Below, piece by piece: positions 31,541-41,671 of a DNA stretch of 64,000 bases; position 1 is the first letter of the stretch; each line of letters opens with the position of its first letter. The notes under the pieces are model-generated. The model had not been told where the DNA came from. It did not search any database and saw nothing but the letters and a program-made list of their open reading frames with translations. The translations under genes were made by a program, and so were the position numbers. Source of the stretch: Allobosea vaviloviae (lineage in GTDB: Bacteria > Pseudomonadota > Alphaproteobacteria > Rhizobiales > Beijerinckiaceae); assembly GCF_001298265.1 (NCBI RefSeq), contig NZ_LGSZ01000060.1, forward strand, positions 62,001-126,000. The letters are read 5' to 3'.

Positions 31541-32341
31541 TCAGGCGACCTGAGCGACGGGCACGGTATGGTCCATCTTCCAGTAGCAGCGGCGCGCATT
31601 CGCGGTCGTCAGGGCTGCGATCTCCTCGAAAGACACGCCGATCGCATCGCCGAGAATCTTCGCGGTTTCAACGACGTAGGACGGCTCGTTGCGCTTGCCT
31701 CTGAACGGCACGGGCGCAAGATAGGGCGCATCGGTCTCGACCAGCAGGCGCTCTTTCGGCACCATCCGGGCGATCCGACGCAATTCCTCCGAGGTCTTGA
31801 AGGTCAGGATGCCCGAGAACGAGACGTAGAGGCCGAGTTCGACGCCAGCCATTGCGAGCGCCTCGCCAGCGGTGAAGCAGTGCAGGATGGCAGGGAAGGC
31901 GCCCTTCCCCATTTCCTCGCGCAGGATCGCGATCATGTCGTCATCGGCCTGGCGGGCATGGATGACGAGCGGCAATTGGGTGATGCGGGCTGCGGCGATG
32001 TGGACGCGCAACCCTTGCGCCTGCGCCTCGCGCGGGCTCTTGTCGTAGTGGTAATCGAGCCCCGCCTCGCCGATGGCGACGCAGCGCGGATGGGCTGACA
32101 GCGCGACGAGCTGCTCGGCGGTGACGTCCAATTCCTCATGCGCACCATGGGGATGCGTGCCGACGCTGCACCAGACCGATGGGAAGCGCTCGGCGATGGC
32201 CGCATAGGCTGGGAAGCGCGCGACGCGGGTCGAGATCGTGACCATGCGCCCCACGCCGGCGGCTTCGGCCCGGGCGACGTAAGCTTCGAGTTCCTCGGCG
32301 AAATCCGGGAAATCGAGATGGCAATGCGTGTCGATCAGCAT
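31541..32341 (-). CDS. tatD: TatD-family metal-dependent hydrolase
   Basis: 266 aa. The TIM-barrel amidohydrolase motifs DTHCHLDFPDF, GTHPH, IGEAGLDYHY, VIHARQADDD, LHCFTAG and ETDAPYLAPVP supply the metal ligands. TatD proteins are 3'-5' DNA/RNA exonucleases or deoxyribonucleases. The ATG overlaps the metG stop by 1 nt (ATGA), part of the conserved core operon. Confidence 0.93.
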   Translation of the reverse strand: MLIDTHCHLDFPDFAEELEAYVARAEAAGVGRMVTISTRVARFPAYAAIAERFPSVWCSVGTHPHGAHEELDVTAEQLVALSAHPRCVAIGEAGLDYHYDKSPREAQAQGLRVHIAAARITQLPLVIHARQADDDMIAILREEMGKGAFPAILHCFTAGEALAMAGVELGLYVSFSGILTFKTSEELRRIARMVPKERLLVETDAPYLAPVPFRGKRNEPSYVVETAKILGDAIGVSFEEIAALTTANARRCYWKMDHTVPVAQVA

Positions 32342-33903
32342 CAGGCGGCCTCGCCGCCTTCGGGCTCGACATAGCGCGGGAAGATGCCGCTCGGCGCCGG
32401 CAGAGCGGTGCCGGAGGCCAAACGACCGCCCTCGCTCAGCGCGGCGAAGCTGCGCGCCTCTGCCGGGACGCCGAGCAGATCCAACAGCTTGGCCATTGCC
32501 GCCGGCATCACCGGCTGGACCAGGATCGCGACCTGCCTGATCACCTCGGCCGTGACGTAGAGCACGGTGTCGCGCCGCGCCGGATCGGTCTTGGACAGGC
32601 GCCAGGGCTCGTTGGCGGCAAAATAGCGGTTGGCCTCCGCCACCACGGCCCAGATGTCGGCCAGCACGACATGCAGCGCGAAGTCGGTCATCGCCGCGCG
32701 CGCCTTGGCGAGCGCGCCGTCGGCCAGCGCCAGCATCGCCTCGTCGCTCTCGGTCAGCGCGCCGCGTGCCGGCACCCTGCCCTCGCAGTTCTTCGCGATC
32801 ATCGACAGCGAGCGCTGCGCGAGATTGCCGATATCATTGGCGAGGTCGGCGTTGATCCGGCCGATGATCGCCTCATGGCTGTAATGGCCGTCCTGCCCGA
32901 ACGAGACCTCGCGCAGGAAGAAATAGCGCAGTTGGTCGACGCCATAGGTGTCGGCGAGCTCGAAGGGATCGACGACATTGCCGAGCGACTTCGACATCTT
33001 CTCGCCGCCCTTGGCCAAGAGGAAGCCATGGCCGAAGACCCGCTTGGGGAGCGGCAGGCCGGCCGACATCAAGAAGGCCGGCCAGTAGACCGTGTGAAAG
33101 CGCAGGATGTCCTTGCCGATGATGTGGACATCGGCCGGCCAGTAGTGCGCGCGCGGGCTGTCGGGATCGGGGAAGCCCGTGCCGGTCACGTAGTTGTTGA
33201 GCGCATCGACCCAGACATACATCACATGCTTCGGGTCGCCCGGCACGGGCAGGCCCCAGTCGAAGGTGGTGCGGCTGATCGAGAGATCCTCGAGCCCGCC
33301 CTTCACGAAGGAGACGACCTCGTTCCTGCGCGTCTGCGGCGAGACGAAGTCCGGCACGTCCTCGTAAAGCTTCAGAAGGCGGTCCTGATAGGATTTGAGG
33401 CGGAAGAAATAGCTCTCCTCCTCGACCCACTCGACCGGCGTGCCCTGCCCGCCCAGCCGTGTGCCGTCCGGCTGGAGGGTGGTTTCCTCCTCGCCATAGA
33501 ACGCCTCGTCGCGGATCGAGTACCAGCCGGCATATTTCGACAGGTAGATGTCGCCATTGGCCTCCATCCGCCGCCACAGCTCCTGAGTCGAGGGCAGATG
33601 GTCGGCATCGGTGGTGCGGATGAAGCGGTCGAAGGAGCAGCCCAGCCGCTGCTCCATCTCATGGAAGCGCGTGGCGATGCCGTCGACGAAATCCTTCGGC
33701 GACAGCCCGTTCTGCTCCGCGGTGCGCTGCACCTTCTGGCCATGCTCGTCCGTGCCGGTCATCGCGAAGACGTCGTAGCCGTCGAGCCGCTTGAAGCGCG
33801 CGATCGCGTCGGAGGCCACCATCTCATAGGCGTGGCCGATATGCGGCGGACCGTTGGTGTAGTGGATCGCGGTCGTCAGGTAGAATTTCGGGGCCGTGGC
33901 CAT
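32341..33903 (-). CDS. metG: Methionyl-tRNA synthetase
   Basis: 520 aa. Class I motifs: HIGH in [21 protein letters not shown] and [11 protein letters not shown] (KMSKS). It lacks the four-Cys zinc knuckle and the C-terminal dimerisation domain, the short form usual in alphaproteobacteria. Start ATG 33903 ([13 protein letters not shown]). Charges tRNA-Met for initiation and elongation. Confidence 0.96.
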   Translation of the reverse strand: MATAPKFYLTTAIHYTNGPPHIGHAYEMVASDAIARFKRLDGYDVFAMTGTDEHGQKVQRTAEQNGLSPKDFVDGIATRFHEMEQRLGCSFDRFIRTTDADHLPSTQELWRRMEANGDIYLSKYAGWYSIRDEAFYGEEETTLQPDGTRLGGQGTPVEWVEEESYFFRLKSYQDRLLKLYEDVPDFVSPQTRRNEVVSFVKGGLEDLSISRTTFDWGLPVPGDPKHVMYVWVDALNNYVTGTGFPDPDSPRAHYWPADVHIIGKDILRFHTVYWPAFLMSAGLPLPKRVFGHGFLLAKGGEKMSKSLGNVVDPFELADTYGVDQLRYFFLREVSFGQDGHYSHEAIIGRINADLANDIGNLAQRSLSMIAKNCEGRVPARGALTESDEAMLALADGALAKARAAMTDFALHVVLADIWAVVAEANRYFAANEPWRLSKTDPARRDTVLYVTAEVIRQVAILVQPVMPAAMAKLLDLLGVPAEARSFAALSEGGRLASGTALPAPSGIFPRYVEPEGGEAA

Positions 33904-33923
33904 CGTCGATCCGGAGGTTCGCT

Positions 33924-34994
33924 TCACGCTGCGCGCGAGCGGGCGACCGCATCCGACAGATCATGAAACATGGTCATCACGAGCGGGCGGCGGTCGAGGT
34001 TGTAGGTCTCGACATCGCGGGCCGCACGGCCAAGCTTGTCCCATACCTCCGCCAGCGGTGCAAGACGCGCCGATTGCGCTGCAGCATGCGCGTGGAGATG
34101 GTCCGAGAGCCAGCTCTGCACCGTCTCGATCATCACGGCGAAATCGCTCTCGCCCGCCTTGCCGGCAACATCCTCGGCCAGCGCCATCAGCGCGTTGAGG
34201 TCGATGCCCGGCAGCGCGTCGAGACGGGCCCGCACGGCCTCGACCAGCGCCAGCGTCTCGGGGTCGACATAGGTCAGGGCGCGGCGAACCGAGCCGTCGG
34301 CAAGCCGTGCGGCCCGCATCAGCGCCGACGCATCGAACGGCCCGCCCAGCCGCTCCAGCGCGATTTCGCCGGCCTGCGCCACCTGCGCCTCGTCGAGCGC
34401 CCCGAAGGTCATCAGCCGGCAGCGCGAGCGGATCGTCGGCAGCATCCGGCCCGGCGCATGGGCCACGATCAGGAACAGCGCACGCGGCGGCGGCTCCTCC
34501 AGCAGCTTGAGCAGGGCGTTGCCGGCCGAGCGGTCCATGTCCTCGGCCGAATCGACGATGCAGACGCGCCAGCCGCCCTCGGCCGCGCTCGAACCGAAGC
34601 GATCGAGCACCCGCCTGACCGCATCGACCGGAATATTGCTGGTGTAGCCCTTGCCGTCCGGCTTCTGGATCCGGCGCAGCAGGTGCAGATCGGGATGCGA
34701 CTGCGCCATCACCCGCCGCGTCGCCGGATCGTTCTCCGGCATCGCCAGCGAGGTTGCGCCGGCGGCTCGACTGGTGGGGTCGCCCGCCGCCAGCACGAAG
34801 CGCGCGGCGCGATAGGCGAAGCTCGCCTTGCCGATGCCTTCCGGGCCGCCGAGCAGCCAGCCATGATGCATCCGGCCCGAGGCCAGCGCAGCGAGAAAGG
34901 CCTGCTCCTGCGCGGCGTGCCCGATCAGATCCAGCGTCTCGCGCGGATGCGGCGCGTTCGGCAGGCGGTCGGGTTCGTCGCTGGTCTGGAGCAT
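33924..34994 (-). CDS. holB: DNA polymerase III delta' subunit
   Basis: 356 aa. Clamp-loader AAA+ fold: [20 protein letters not shown] (P-loop), [20 protein letters not shown] and [20 protein letters not shown], then SRCR sensor 1 region. Start ATG 34994; the frame extends upstream but only from here does it match HolB. Between tmk and metG as in other alphaproteobacteria. Confidence 0.92.
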   Translation of the reverse strand: MLQTSDEPDRLPNAPHPRETLDLIGHAAQEQAFLAALASGRMHHGWLLGGPEGIGKASFAYRAARFVLAAGDPTSRAAGATSLAMPENDPATRRVMAQSHPDLHLLRRIQKPDGKGYTSNIPVDAVRRVLDRFGSSAAEGGWRVCIVDSAEDMDRSAGNALLKLLEEPPPRALFLIVAHAPGRMLPTIRSRCRLMTFGALDEAQVAQAGEIALERLGGPFDASALMRAARLADGSVRRALTYVDPETLALVEAVRARLDALPGIDLNALMALAEDVAGKAGESDFAVMIETVQSWLSDHLHAHAAAQSARLAPLAEVWDKLGRAARDVETYNLDRRPLVMTMFHDLSDAVARSRAA

Positions 34995-35080
34995 CGCTCG
35001 TCCTTCGTCGCGGATTGGACGTGTTTGGTCCGTGGCGCGCCTCAGGGCAAGAGCCCTCGATGGTGGCAGCCCTCTCAGGC

Positions 35081-35731
35081 TCAGGCGGTCTGCGGCACCG
35101 GGAGGCGCTCGCGGATCACCGCCCAGGCAGCTTGCGCCAGCAGGGCCGGCGGTTGCGCCGCATCGAGGACAACGCAGCGCGCCGGCTCGGCTTCCGCGAT
35201 CGCGAGATAAGCCTTTCGCAGCCTGCGATGGAAGGCCAGCGTCTCGCTCTCGAAGCGGTCGGTGCCCTCGCCGGGCGCACGGCGGCGCGCCGCCCGGGCG
35301 AGACCGATCGTCGGGTCGAGATCGAGGATCAGAGTCAGGTCGGGCATCAGCCCGTCGATTGTCACCGCTTCGAGTTCGGCCAGCAGCCCAGGCTCGATGC
35401 GGCCGAGCGCGCCCTGATAGACTCGGGTCGAATCGATGAAGCGGTCGCAGAGCACCCATTCGCCCCGCGCCAGGGCGGGCGCGATCAGCCGGTCGATATG
35501 GTCGATCCGCGCCGCCGAGAACATCAGCGCCTCGACGAACGGGCCGTGCTGCTTCACCTGACCGGACAGGATAACCTCGCGGATCGCCTCGGCCTTGGGC
35601 GAGCCGCCGGGCTCGCGTGTCAGCGTGACGATCAGGCCGAGAGCTTCGATGCGCTCTTTCAGATTGCGGGCCAGGGTCGATTTCCCGGCGCCCTCGCCGC
35701 CTTCGAGCGTGATCAAGCGGCCATGCGGCAT
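35081..35731 (-). CDS. tmk: Thymidylate kinase
   Basis: 216 aa. P-loop TLEGGEGAGKSTLARNL, DR-site LTREPGGSPKAEAIR, LCDRFIDSTRVYQGALG and the LID region ARAARRRAPGEGTDRFE with Arg-rich lid. Phosphorylates dTMP to dTDP. Start ATG 35731; upstream frame belongs to the dacD shadow. Confidence 0.95.
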   Translation of the reverse strand: MPHGRLITLEGGEGAGKSTLARNLKERIEALGLIVTLTREPGGSPKAEAIREVILSGQVKQHGPFVEALMFSAARIDHIDRLIAPALARGEWVLCDRFIDSTRVYQGALGRIEPGLLAELEAVTIDGLMPDLTLILDLDPTIGLARAARRRAPGEGTDRFESETLAFHRRLRKAYLAIAEAEPARCVVLDAAQPPALLAQAAWAVIRERLPVPQTA

Positions 35732-35739
35732 GATGCCGG

Positions 35740-36981
35740 TCAACTCCGGCTCAGGGCCTTGCGGACCCAGCCCGACGCCGCCTCGAGCAGCGCGTCCAGC
35801 GCACGGCTCTGCAAGGTGCCGGCCTGCACCGTCTCGGCGGCGTAAAGGGGGATGTCGAGCGTCTTGACCTCGCCGCGCGTGACCAGGAGCCGGGCCACCT
35901 CCGCGCCCTCTTGGACCGGCACAGTCAGCGGCCCGCGATAGACGATGCGCGCGTTCAGGCGCTCGCTGCTGCCGCGCGGCAGCAGCAGGGCGACCGGCCC
36001 CTTGGCTTTCAGCCCGACGCGCCCTTTCTCGCCGCCGAAGACGCTGGCCTCGCCGACGATGTCGCCGGCCTCGAAGATCTTGCGCGGCTCGAAGGCGCGA
36101 AAGCCCCATTCCAGCAGCTTGCGCGCTTCGTTGGCACGGTCGCGCGCGGTCTTGAGGCCGTTGACCACGACGATCAGGCGCTGCCCGTTCTGGACGGCGG
36201 AGCCGACGAGCCCAAAACCGGAATCGTCGATATTGCCGGTCTTGAGCCCGTCGGCGCCGATATCCATCGCCAGCAGCGGATTGCGGTTCTGCTGCTTGAT
36301 CTTGTTCCAGGTGAATTCGCGCTGGCCGAAGATCCTGTAGTGCTCGGGATAGGTCTTGATGATGTGGTCCGACAGCAGGGCCAGTTCGCGCGCCGTGACC
36401 TTCTGCAGCGGATCGCCCATGCCGGTGGCGTTGCGGAACACGGATTTCGTCAAGCCGAGCGCCCGGATCCGCTCCGTCATCAGCCGCGCAAATGTTGTCT
36501 CGTCGCCGGCGACGGCCTCGGCGAGCGCGATCGAGGCGTCGTTGCCGGATTGGACGATGATGCCGTGCAGGATGTCGGAGAGCTTCACCCGGCTATTGAG
36601 CTGCGCGAACATGGTCGAGCCGCCCGAGACGCCGCCGCCCTTGCGCCAGGCGTTCTCGGAAATGCCGATCTCGCTGTCCAGCGTCAGCCGGCCCTGGGCG
36701 ATCTCCTCGAAGGCGACGAGCGCGGTTGCGATCTTGGCAAGGCTGGCGGGCGACATCAGCTCATCGGCCGCCTTCTCGTAGAGGACGGTGCCGCTGGCGG
36801 AATCGAGCAGAACGGCAAAGGGGGCCGGCGACTGGAAGCCCTGGGCGAATGCAGCAGGGGCATGCAGCGCGGCCGTCAGTGCCACAATGGTGAGGAGGCA
36901 GACGACTCGAACGCGGATCAACCTGCGCCTGACCGCGCAAACGGCAAAAAACCTGTCAGACCGGTGACCGGAAGCGCTCAT
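35740..36981 (-). CDS. D-alanyl-D-alanine carboxypeptidase (PBP5/6 class)
   Basis: 413 aa. Export signal/membrane segment at residues ~22-47 (VVCLLTIVALTAALHAPAAFA). Active-site triad motifs are S80-LAK, SGN (VQSGNDAS) and KTG (DGLKTGNID). The C-terminal PBP5_C-like domain is followed by an amphipathic end (ALDALLEAASGWVRKAL) for membrane attachment. It trims pentapeptides in periplasmic peptidoglycan. 8 nt upstream of tmk in the same operon. Confidence 0.93.
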   Translation of the reverse strand: MSASGHRSDRFFAVCAVRRRLIRVRVVCLLTIVALTAALHAPAAFAQGFQSPAPFAVLLDSASGTVLYEKAADELMSPASLAKIATALVAFEEIAQGRLTLDSEIGISENAWRKGGGVSGGSTMFAQLNSRVKLSDILHGIIVQSGNDASIALAEAVAGDETTFARLMTERIRALGLTKSVFRNATGMGDPLQKVTARELALLSDHIIKTYPEHYRIFGQREFTWNKIKQQNRNPLLAMDIGADGLKTGNIDDSGFGLVGSAVQNGQRLIVVVNGLKTARDRANEARKLLEWGFRAFEPRKIFEAGDIVGEASVFGGEKGRVGLKAKGPVALLLPRGSSERLNARIVYRGPLTVPVQEGAEVARLLVTRGEVKTLDIPLYAAETVQAGTLQSRALDALLEAASGWVRKALSRS

Positions 36982-37029
36982 ACGCGATCAGAAGCAGAGC
37001 CGGATGCACCCGGTCAAGCCTCATCCCGG

Positions 37030-38241
37030 TCAATTCCGCGACAGTGACTGCAGCTGCTGCGGCAGAAGGGCCCGGTTGAGCGGGTGTGACGCGGAGAAGC
37101 GCTGCGTCGGCGCGCGCTCGGGAGCTGCAAACAAGCTGGCGACCGTGCCCCGGACCGGCGGCAATGGACTGCGCACCAATGCAGGAACCGGGACGGGCCT
37201 TCCGGCGTTGGCAATGGTATCGAGATCGAAGGGACGGCTCGGCGGCAGCTTCACGCCGCGAACCGCAATCCCGCCGGCCGACGAGGTCGAGACCAGCGAA
37301 GCCGCGACAGGCGTGCTCGGCGCGATCGTCCGCACTGCCTCCGTGGACGCCGTCGAATAGCTCGCCGGAGCATAGGCCTGTGCGGTGGAGGTCGAAGCGG
37401 TCGCATAGGTCTGTGCGACGGGACGGGAGATCGCCGGCTCCGCGGCGGGTTGCGGCTGTGGCTCGTCGAGATCGGCGCTTGCCGAACGTGACGTTCCCAC
37501 CGCCGCCGCGCTGGCGACCAACGTGCGAGCGCTGGTGCCGGGAATGGCGGCCGGCTGGCCGTCGGTGCGCAGCGTCGCCAGCAGGAGTTTGTCGTCCGAC
37601 CCGGCGAGCGAGGCCTGGCCGAGATATTCGAGCTTGATCCGCGCAGTGCCGAGATGGCGGAAGGCCAGAGCCTCGGCCGTCTGCTGCGAGACGTCCATGA
37701 CGCGGCCGCCGTGATAAGGGCCGCGATCGTTGACGCGCACGATGATCGAACGGTTGTTGAGCATGTTCGTCACGCGGGCATAGGCCGGCAGCGGCATGGT
37801 CGGATGCGCGGCGGTGATGCCGTGGCGGTCATAGACCTCGCCATTGGCGGTGCGGCGGCCGTGAAAGGCCTCGCCATACCAGGAGGCGGTACCCACAGCC
37901 GTGTAGCCGAGCGGCTTGTCATAAGGGGTATAGCGCTTGCCGGCGACGGAGTAGGTCTTGCCGATCAGCTGGCGTCCGCCGCCCTTGGGCACCTCTTCGC
38001 CCTCGGCGACGACGCGCGGGCTGGCTGGTCCATATTTGGACTGCGGAAAGGCGCCGATTTCCTTCGACTTGCCGCGACGCGCGACCTGATCATTGGCGCA
38101 ATTGGCGAGGAAGAGGCCGGCAAGCACGACGCAGCCGAGGCGCGCAGCACTGATCGCGAGACTTCTGGAAGGCGGGGCGAGGCCCGTATCGGTCGAAGCG
38201 GAGAGACTGTCCGGTGCCGAAGGGCGAGCGCCTCGCATCAT
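37030..38241 (-). CDS. rlpA: RlpA-like septal ring lytic transglycosylase lipoprotein
   Basis: 403 aa. The hydrophobic signal with lipobox-like LFLANC places the lipidated Cys near residue 48. The double-psi beta-barrel RlpA domain is GTASWYGEAFHGRRTANGEVYD, then NDRGPYHGGRVMDVSQ. The remaining ~200 residues are an Ala/Ser/Thr-rich low-complexity tail without a SPOR domain. Start ATG 38241 or 38238. It probably heads the dacD-tmk-holB-metG-tatD-MBL operon. Confidence 0.88.
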   Translation of the reverse strand: MMRGARPSAPDSLSASTDTGLAPPSRSLAISAARLGCVVLAGLFLANCANDQVARRGKSKEIGAFPQSKYGPASPRVVAEGEEVPKGGGRQLIGKTYSVAGKRYTPYDKPLGYTAVGTASWYGEAFHGRRTANGEVYDRHGITAAHPTMPLPAYARVTNMLNNRSIIVRVNDRGPYHGGRVMDVSQQTAEALAFRHLGTARIKLEYLGQASLAGSDDKLLLATLRTDGQPAAIPGTSARTLVASAAAVGTSRSASADLDEPQPQPAAEPAISRPVAQTYATASTSTAQAYAPASYSTASTEAVRTIAPSTPVAASLVSTSSAGGIAVRGVKLPPSRPFDLDTIANAGRPVPVPALVRSPLPPVRGTVASLFAAPERAPTQRFSASHPLNRALLPQQLQSLSRN

Positions 38242-38653
38242 GCCGTCATTCCGCTTTCTGCGCCGAAAACCATGAGGCCGGCCGAGCCGCACAGGCGGCG
38301 AAGCCAGAGTTTTCGGTCAATCCGATTAAGGGATCGTTAATGCCGACCGCAGCGACGCGGCAGCGTTAACGGGCTGTTCCCCGCCTGCCCTTGAGCGGGC
38401 ACAAAGGTGTCGGAAATGCGGCGGCTGTCAACCCTTGGCATGCCGAGGCCACGTTTCGTGAGAGGCGTGGCGGGGCCGCAACGGTTGCCCGAACGGCACC
38501 TATCGATAGGGTCGCACAGCCGTTTTGCCTCTAAATCCACCCTCGCGAGCGAGCCTGACGGGCTGTTCGATCCCTGCATCGATCCACCCTCGCCCGCTCC
38601 TCGCGGACAGCGCTTGCCAAAACGCCCCATGCGCGGCAATGACTGCGACACCG
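38242..38653. other. Intergenic region between rlpA and tRNA-Ser
   Basis: Contains the divergent promoters of rlpA and the tRNA. A perfect 12-bp palindrome CCTATCGATAGG lies at 38499-38510. GTTAATGCCG and CGGCAGCGTTAAC near 38335-38370 form an imperfect inverted pair. Apparent ORFs here are antisense or sense translations of the tRNA. Confidence 0.45.
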
Positions 38654-38742
38654 GAAGGGTGGCCGAGTGGTTTAAGGCAGCGGTCTTGAAAACCGCCGTG
38701 GGTGCAAGCCCACCGTGGGTTCGAATCCCACCCCTTCCGCCA
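38654..38742 (+). tRNA. tRNA-Ser(TGA)
   Basis: Acceptor stem GGAAGGG (38654-38660) pairs with CCCTTCC (38732-38738), followed by G and an encoded CCA. The anticodon stem GCGGT/ACCGC encloses loop CTTGAAA with anticodon TGA at 38688-38690. The long variable arm CGTGGGTGCAAGCCCACCG marks a class II tRNA, and GTTCGAATC is the T-loop region. Confidence 0.96.
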
Positions 38743-38776
38743 TTTTCCGCCGAAACTACGCCTGCAGGAGAGCGCA

Positions 38777-38803
38777 AGGTCGCTTGCTTTAGGTCGCTTG
38801 CTT
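38777..38803. repeat. Short tandem duplication downstream of tRNA-Ser
   Basis: AGGTCGCTTGCTT occurs twice (38777-38789 and 38791-38803), a 14-bp period. The remaining ~160 bp to the next gene hold nothing recognisable. The repeat is not part of the tRNA 3' end and so not an obvious att site. Confidence 0.55.
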
Positions 38804-38962
38804 GGAGAGAGGTGTAAAAATGGCGATGTTTGGCTGTGGAAAGTTTGAATCGCTTGCGATCTCTCCGACTATCCAGATGCGTGTCCTTGGATAAGGACCG
38901 CCCGCCTTTCGGACCATTTCCCTTCAAGTAAACGGTGCAATTTCCTGCGTGTCCAATTGAGA

Positions 38963-39832
38963 TCAGGACTGCCTGTAGAGTCGGACAACACCGGTGATGT
39001 TGTCCGCGCCATGACCTGCATTGATGGCGCGCGCAAAGACGTTTCGCGCGGCTGAAGCCAGGGGCGTGCTGTCGACTGTCTCGGCAATTGATAGAGCGTA
39101 GCCCAAATCCTTCTCGACGATCTGGATTGGAAATAGTGGGGGGAATGTATCGAGAAGCATCGCCCCTGCCGCCGCCTTCGCTGCGGGGCTACAGACGGGC
39201 GTGGCCGAAACGAGTTCGACCAATCGCGCCGGATCGAAACCCCGATGCCGCACGGCCTCGATCAGTTCGGCGAGCACCGCCACCTGTATTCCGAACAGCG
39301 TATTGACGGCGAGCTTGGCGGCGGCGCCTGCGCCGTTCGGTCCTGCATGGAGGACAGAGGCTCCCATGTGCAACAGGACCGCCTCCGTCCGTGACACGGC
39401 CTCGGCCACGCCTCCGGCGAGGAAAATGAGCTGCCGGGCATCGGCCTGCGGCCGCGATCCGACCACTGGCGCATCGATGAAGACGATGTTCCGCCTTCTG
39501 CATAGCTCTGCAAGCTCTTGTACCCAGTTCACACTCAACGTCGAACAGTCGACTGCGATGGCGCCATCGGGCAGGCCGCCGAGTGCGCCGTCCCTTGCCT
39601 CCAGCCAGACGTAACGCGAAGCCGCGTCATCACGCAGCATGCTGAAGACGAAATCGCTGTCCGCCACGGCGGCGCGCGGCGTGAGCGCCGCATCCGCCCC
39701 CGTATCGCGCAGTGCCTCCGCCTTCTGCGGATCGCGGTTCCAGACCGTGAGCTCGTGTCCCGCCGCGATGAGATTGCGTGCCATCCGGGAGCCCATGGCT
39801 CCAAGCCCTAAGAAAGCGATTTTCGCCATCAC
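38963..39832 (-). CDS. NAD(P)-dependent 3-hydroxyisobutyrate dehydrogenase-like reductase
   Basis: 289 aa. Rossmann start [17 protein letters not shown], substrate-binding [31 protein letters not shown] and the catalytic Lys in [13 protein letters not shown], with a late KDLGYAL, all of the beta-hydroxyacid dehydrogenase/GLYR family. The substrate is unknown. Its ATG overlaps the azoreductase stop by 4 nt, so the two are co-translated, likely under the LysR regulator at 40605. Confidence 0.87.
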   Translation of the reverse strand: MMAKIAFLGLGAMGSRMARNLIAAGHELTVWNRDPQKAEALRDTGADAALTPRAAVADSDFVFSMLRDDAASRYVWLEARDGALGGLPDGAIAVDCSTLSVNWVQELAELCRRRNIVFIDAPVVGSRPQADARQLIFLAGGVAEAVSRTEAVLLHMGASVLHAGPNGAGAAAKLAVNTLFGIQVAVLAELIEAVRHRGFDPARLVELVSATPVCSPAAKAAAGAMLLDTFPPLFPIQIVEKDLGYALSIAETVDSTPLASAARNVFARAINAGHGADNITGVVRLYRQS

Positions 39833-40452
39833 GCGGCCTCCAGAGCGGAATTAATTGCCCGTTTTGCGGCATCGACGTTGGCTGCGAGCGTCGCCTCGCC
39901 TGCAGTGGTGGCTTCGACGGCCACGAAGGTCACATCCTCGATGCCGAGGAAGCTGAGGAGAAAGCGCAGATAGGGATCGACGAAATTCGCCGCGCTGAAC
40001 GCCCCGCCGGCGGCATAACCCGAGGCGCCGTAAGCGCAGATGACATAGGCCCGCTTTCCGGTGAGCAGCCCGGAGAATCTGACACCGTCATAGGAAAAGG
40101 TGTGTCCGATCCGAACAACCTGATCGATCCACGCCTTCAGCGCCGAGGGAATGGAGAAATTGTACATGGGTACGGTGAGGATCAGAACCTCGGCCGAACG
40201 CAACTCTTGGATGAGCTCGTCGGAAAGGGCAGTCGCGTCGTGCAGTTCCGCGGTCATTTGATCGGCCGGTGTATAGTAGCCGGTAATGGTCGGGTTCGAG
40301 ATATGCGGTAGTGGTGTCGAAGCGAGGTCGCGGCGGGCGATGCGCGTATCGGGCAGCGTTGTGACGAGCCTGGCTTCCAGGTGGTCGCCCACGAGACGGG
40401 ATATGGAACCGCTGTCGCGGGCGCTGGAATCGATACGGAGGATCCTGGTCAT
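39829..40452 (-). CDS. FMN-dependent NADH-azoreductase (AzoR family)
   Basis: 207 aa. Flavodoxin-like fold: [20 protein letters not shown] (FMN phosphate loop), then [21 protein letters not shown] and the [10 protein letters not shown] loop. AzoR enzymes reduce quinones and azo compounds with NADH. It is divergent from the LysR gene, with a 150-bp regulatory gap containing LysR-type symmetric AT-rich sequence around 40555-40600. Confidence 0.9.
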   Translation of the reverse strand: MTRILRIDSSARDSGSISRLVGDHLEARLVTTLPDTRIARRDLASTPLPHISNPTITGYYTPADQMTAELHDATALSDELIQELRSAEVLILTVPMYNFSIPSALKAWIDQVVRIGHTFSYDGVRFSGLLTGKRAYVICAYGASGYAAGGAFSAANFVDPYLRFLLSFLGIEDVTFVAVEATTAGEATLAANVDAAKRAINSALEAA

Positions 40453-40604
40453 TGGAGCGTTTCCTTCATGATAAGATGAGAAGCGCGCCGCTCAGAAAAG
40501 CCGGTCCAGCTCGCGGGCGCCCTGTCGAACAGCCCCAACCTGCACGCGATACAACTGACATTAAATAGCTTGTTGAGAAGCATACTGATGCCTATTTTAC
40601 ATCA

Positions 40605-41519
40605 ATGGAGATGCGCCACGCTTCCCTTCTGATCGAGATTGCGCGATGTGGCTCCTTCGCAGAGGTCGCTCGCGACCGAGAGGTCGACCCCTCATGGGTG
40701 TCGCGGACGGTCGCGGCGGTCGAGGAAGAGCTGGGATTCCGGATATTCCAGCGCTCGACGAGACGTGTCGCCCTGACCGAAGCCGGCGACGTCTACTTGC
40801 GGCAGGTTCAGGTCTCGATCGCGGCGCTCGATCGCGCGCGCGACGACGCCTTGTCTCTCACGAGGGGGCCGCTCGGCACACTCAGGATGACCTCTACCGT
40901 CGCCTTTGGACAGAAGGTCATCGTTCCATTGCTGCCGCGGTTTCGGCAGGAGTTTCCGAACGTCGATATTGAACTGGTGCTGACCGACGTCAACCTCGAC
41001 CTCGTATCCGAACGGATCGATCTGGCCATCCGTCTCGGGCCGGCGGTTTTTGGCGATGTCGTCGCCGCGAAACTGCAGGACACGCGCTATCGGGTTTGCG
41101 CCAGTCCGGAATACCTCAACATGCATGGCCGGCCCCAGCACCCATCCGATCTCTCGCAACGCGACTGCTTGCGTCTTCTTTTGCCGGGATTTCGCAGTCT
41201 CTGGCTCTTTCGCAATCTGGATGGAGGGATCGAGAAGGTCGAGGTGAAGGGCGGCGTGATGGCATCGGGTGCGCTCGCGCTGCATGCACTGACGCTTGCC
41301 GGTATGGGACCTGCCTTGTTGGCAAACTGGCTGGTGGACGACGATATCGCGGCAAGACGTCTGGTCGATCTGTTTCCAGACCAGCGCGTCACGGCAACCA
41401 CCTACGAAACCGCGATCTGGATGCTCTATCCGAGCCGTTCATTCCTCCCGAAGAAGGTTCGGGCAATGATCGATTTCCTGAAAGCAGAAGCGACGTCAAA
41501 CTGGCGGCAATGGGCCTGA
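40605..41519 (+). CDS. LysR-family transcriptional regulator
   Basis: 304 aa. N-terminal winged helix: ASLLIEIARCGSFAEVARDR, SWVSRTVAAVEEELGFRIFQ, STRRVALTEAGD. The C-terminal periplasmic-binding-like effector domain begins at LRMTSTVAFGQKVIVPLLP. Divergent from azoR and the dehydrogenase, which it probably controls. ATG 40605 or 40611. Confidence 0.93.
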   Translation: MEMRHASLLIEIARCGSFAEVARDREVDPSWVSRTVAAVEEELGFRIFQRSTRRVALTEAGDVYLRQVQVSIAALDRARDDALSLTRGPLGTLRMTSTVAFGQKVIVPLLPRFRQEFPNVDIELVLTDVNLDLVSERIDLAIRLGPAVFGDVVAAKLQDTRYRVCASPEYLNMHGRPQHPSDLSQRDCLRLLLPGFRSLWLFRNLDGGIEKVEVKGGVMASGALALHALTLAGMGPALLANWLVDDDIAARRLVDLFPDQRVTATTYETAIWMLYPSRSFLPKKVRAMIDFLKAEATSNWRQWA

Positions 41520-41671
41520 CCTTTTTTTTGGAGCACCAAGGTCAACAGAAATGGCACCCGTTGCGGCACTGGAGGGCTATAGCGTAGACATAGTGCTCAT
41601 CATCGTCGGGCGTGGCCCGCCTCGCTTCGACTTAACGCCCCGCCCTGCGCGGCTTGCGCCGGCACGCCAAC
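41520..41671. other. Intergenic gap between converging LysR and oxidoreductase genes
   Basis: An oligo-T run (8 T, 41522-41529) follows the LysR stop without a strong hairpin. Nothing else is seen. Confidence 0.3.

Noticed and set aside
38654..38742. tRNA-Ser as the attB site of the mobile element
   Set aside because: It lies 8 kb inside the core operon side, no integrase is present and no copy of the tRNA 3' end is found near 30650.
38337..38927. 196-codon minus-strand and 136-codon plus-strand frames across tRNA-Ser
   Set aside because: Phrases such as GIRTHGGLAPTAVFKTAALN and VAEWFKAAVLKTA are the well-known spurious translations of tRNA-Ser in either direction.
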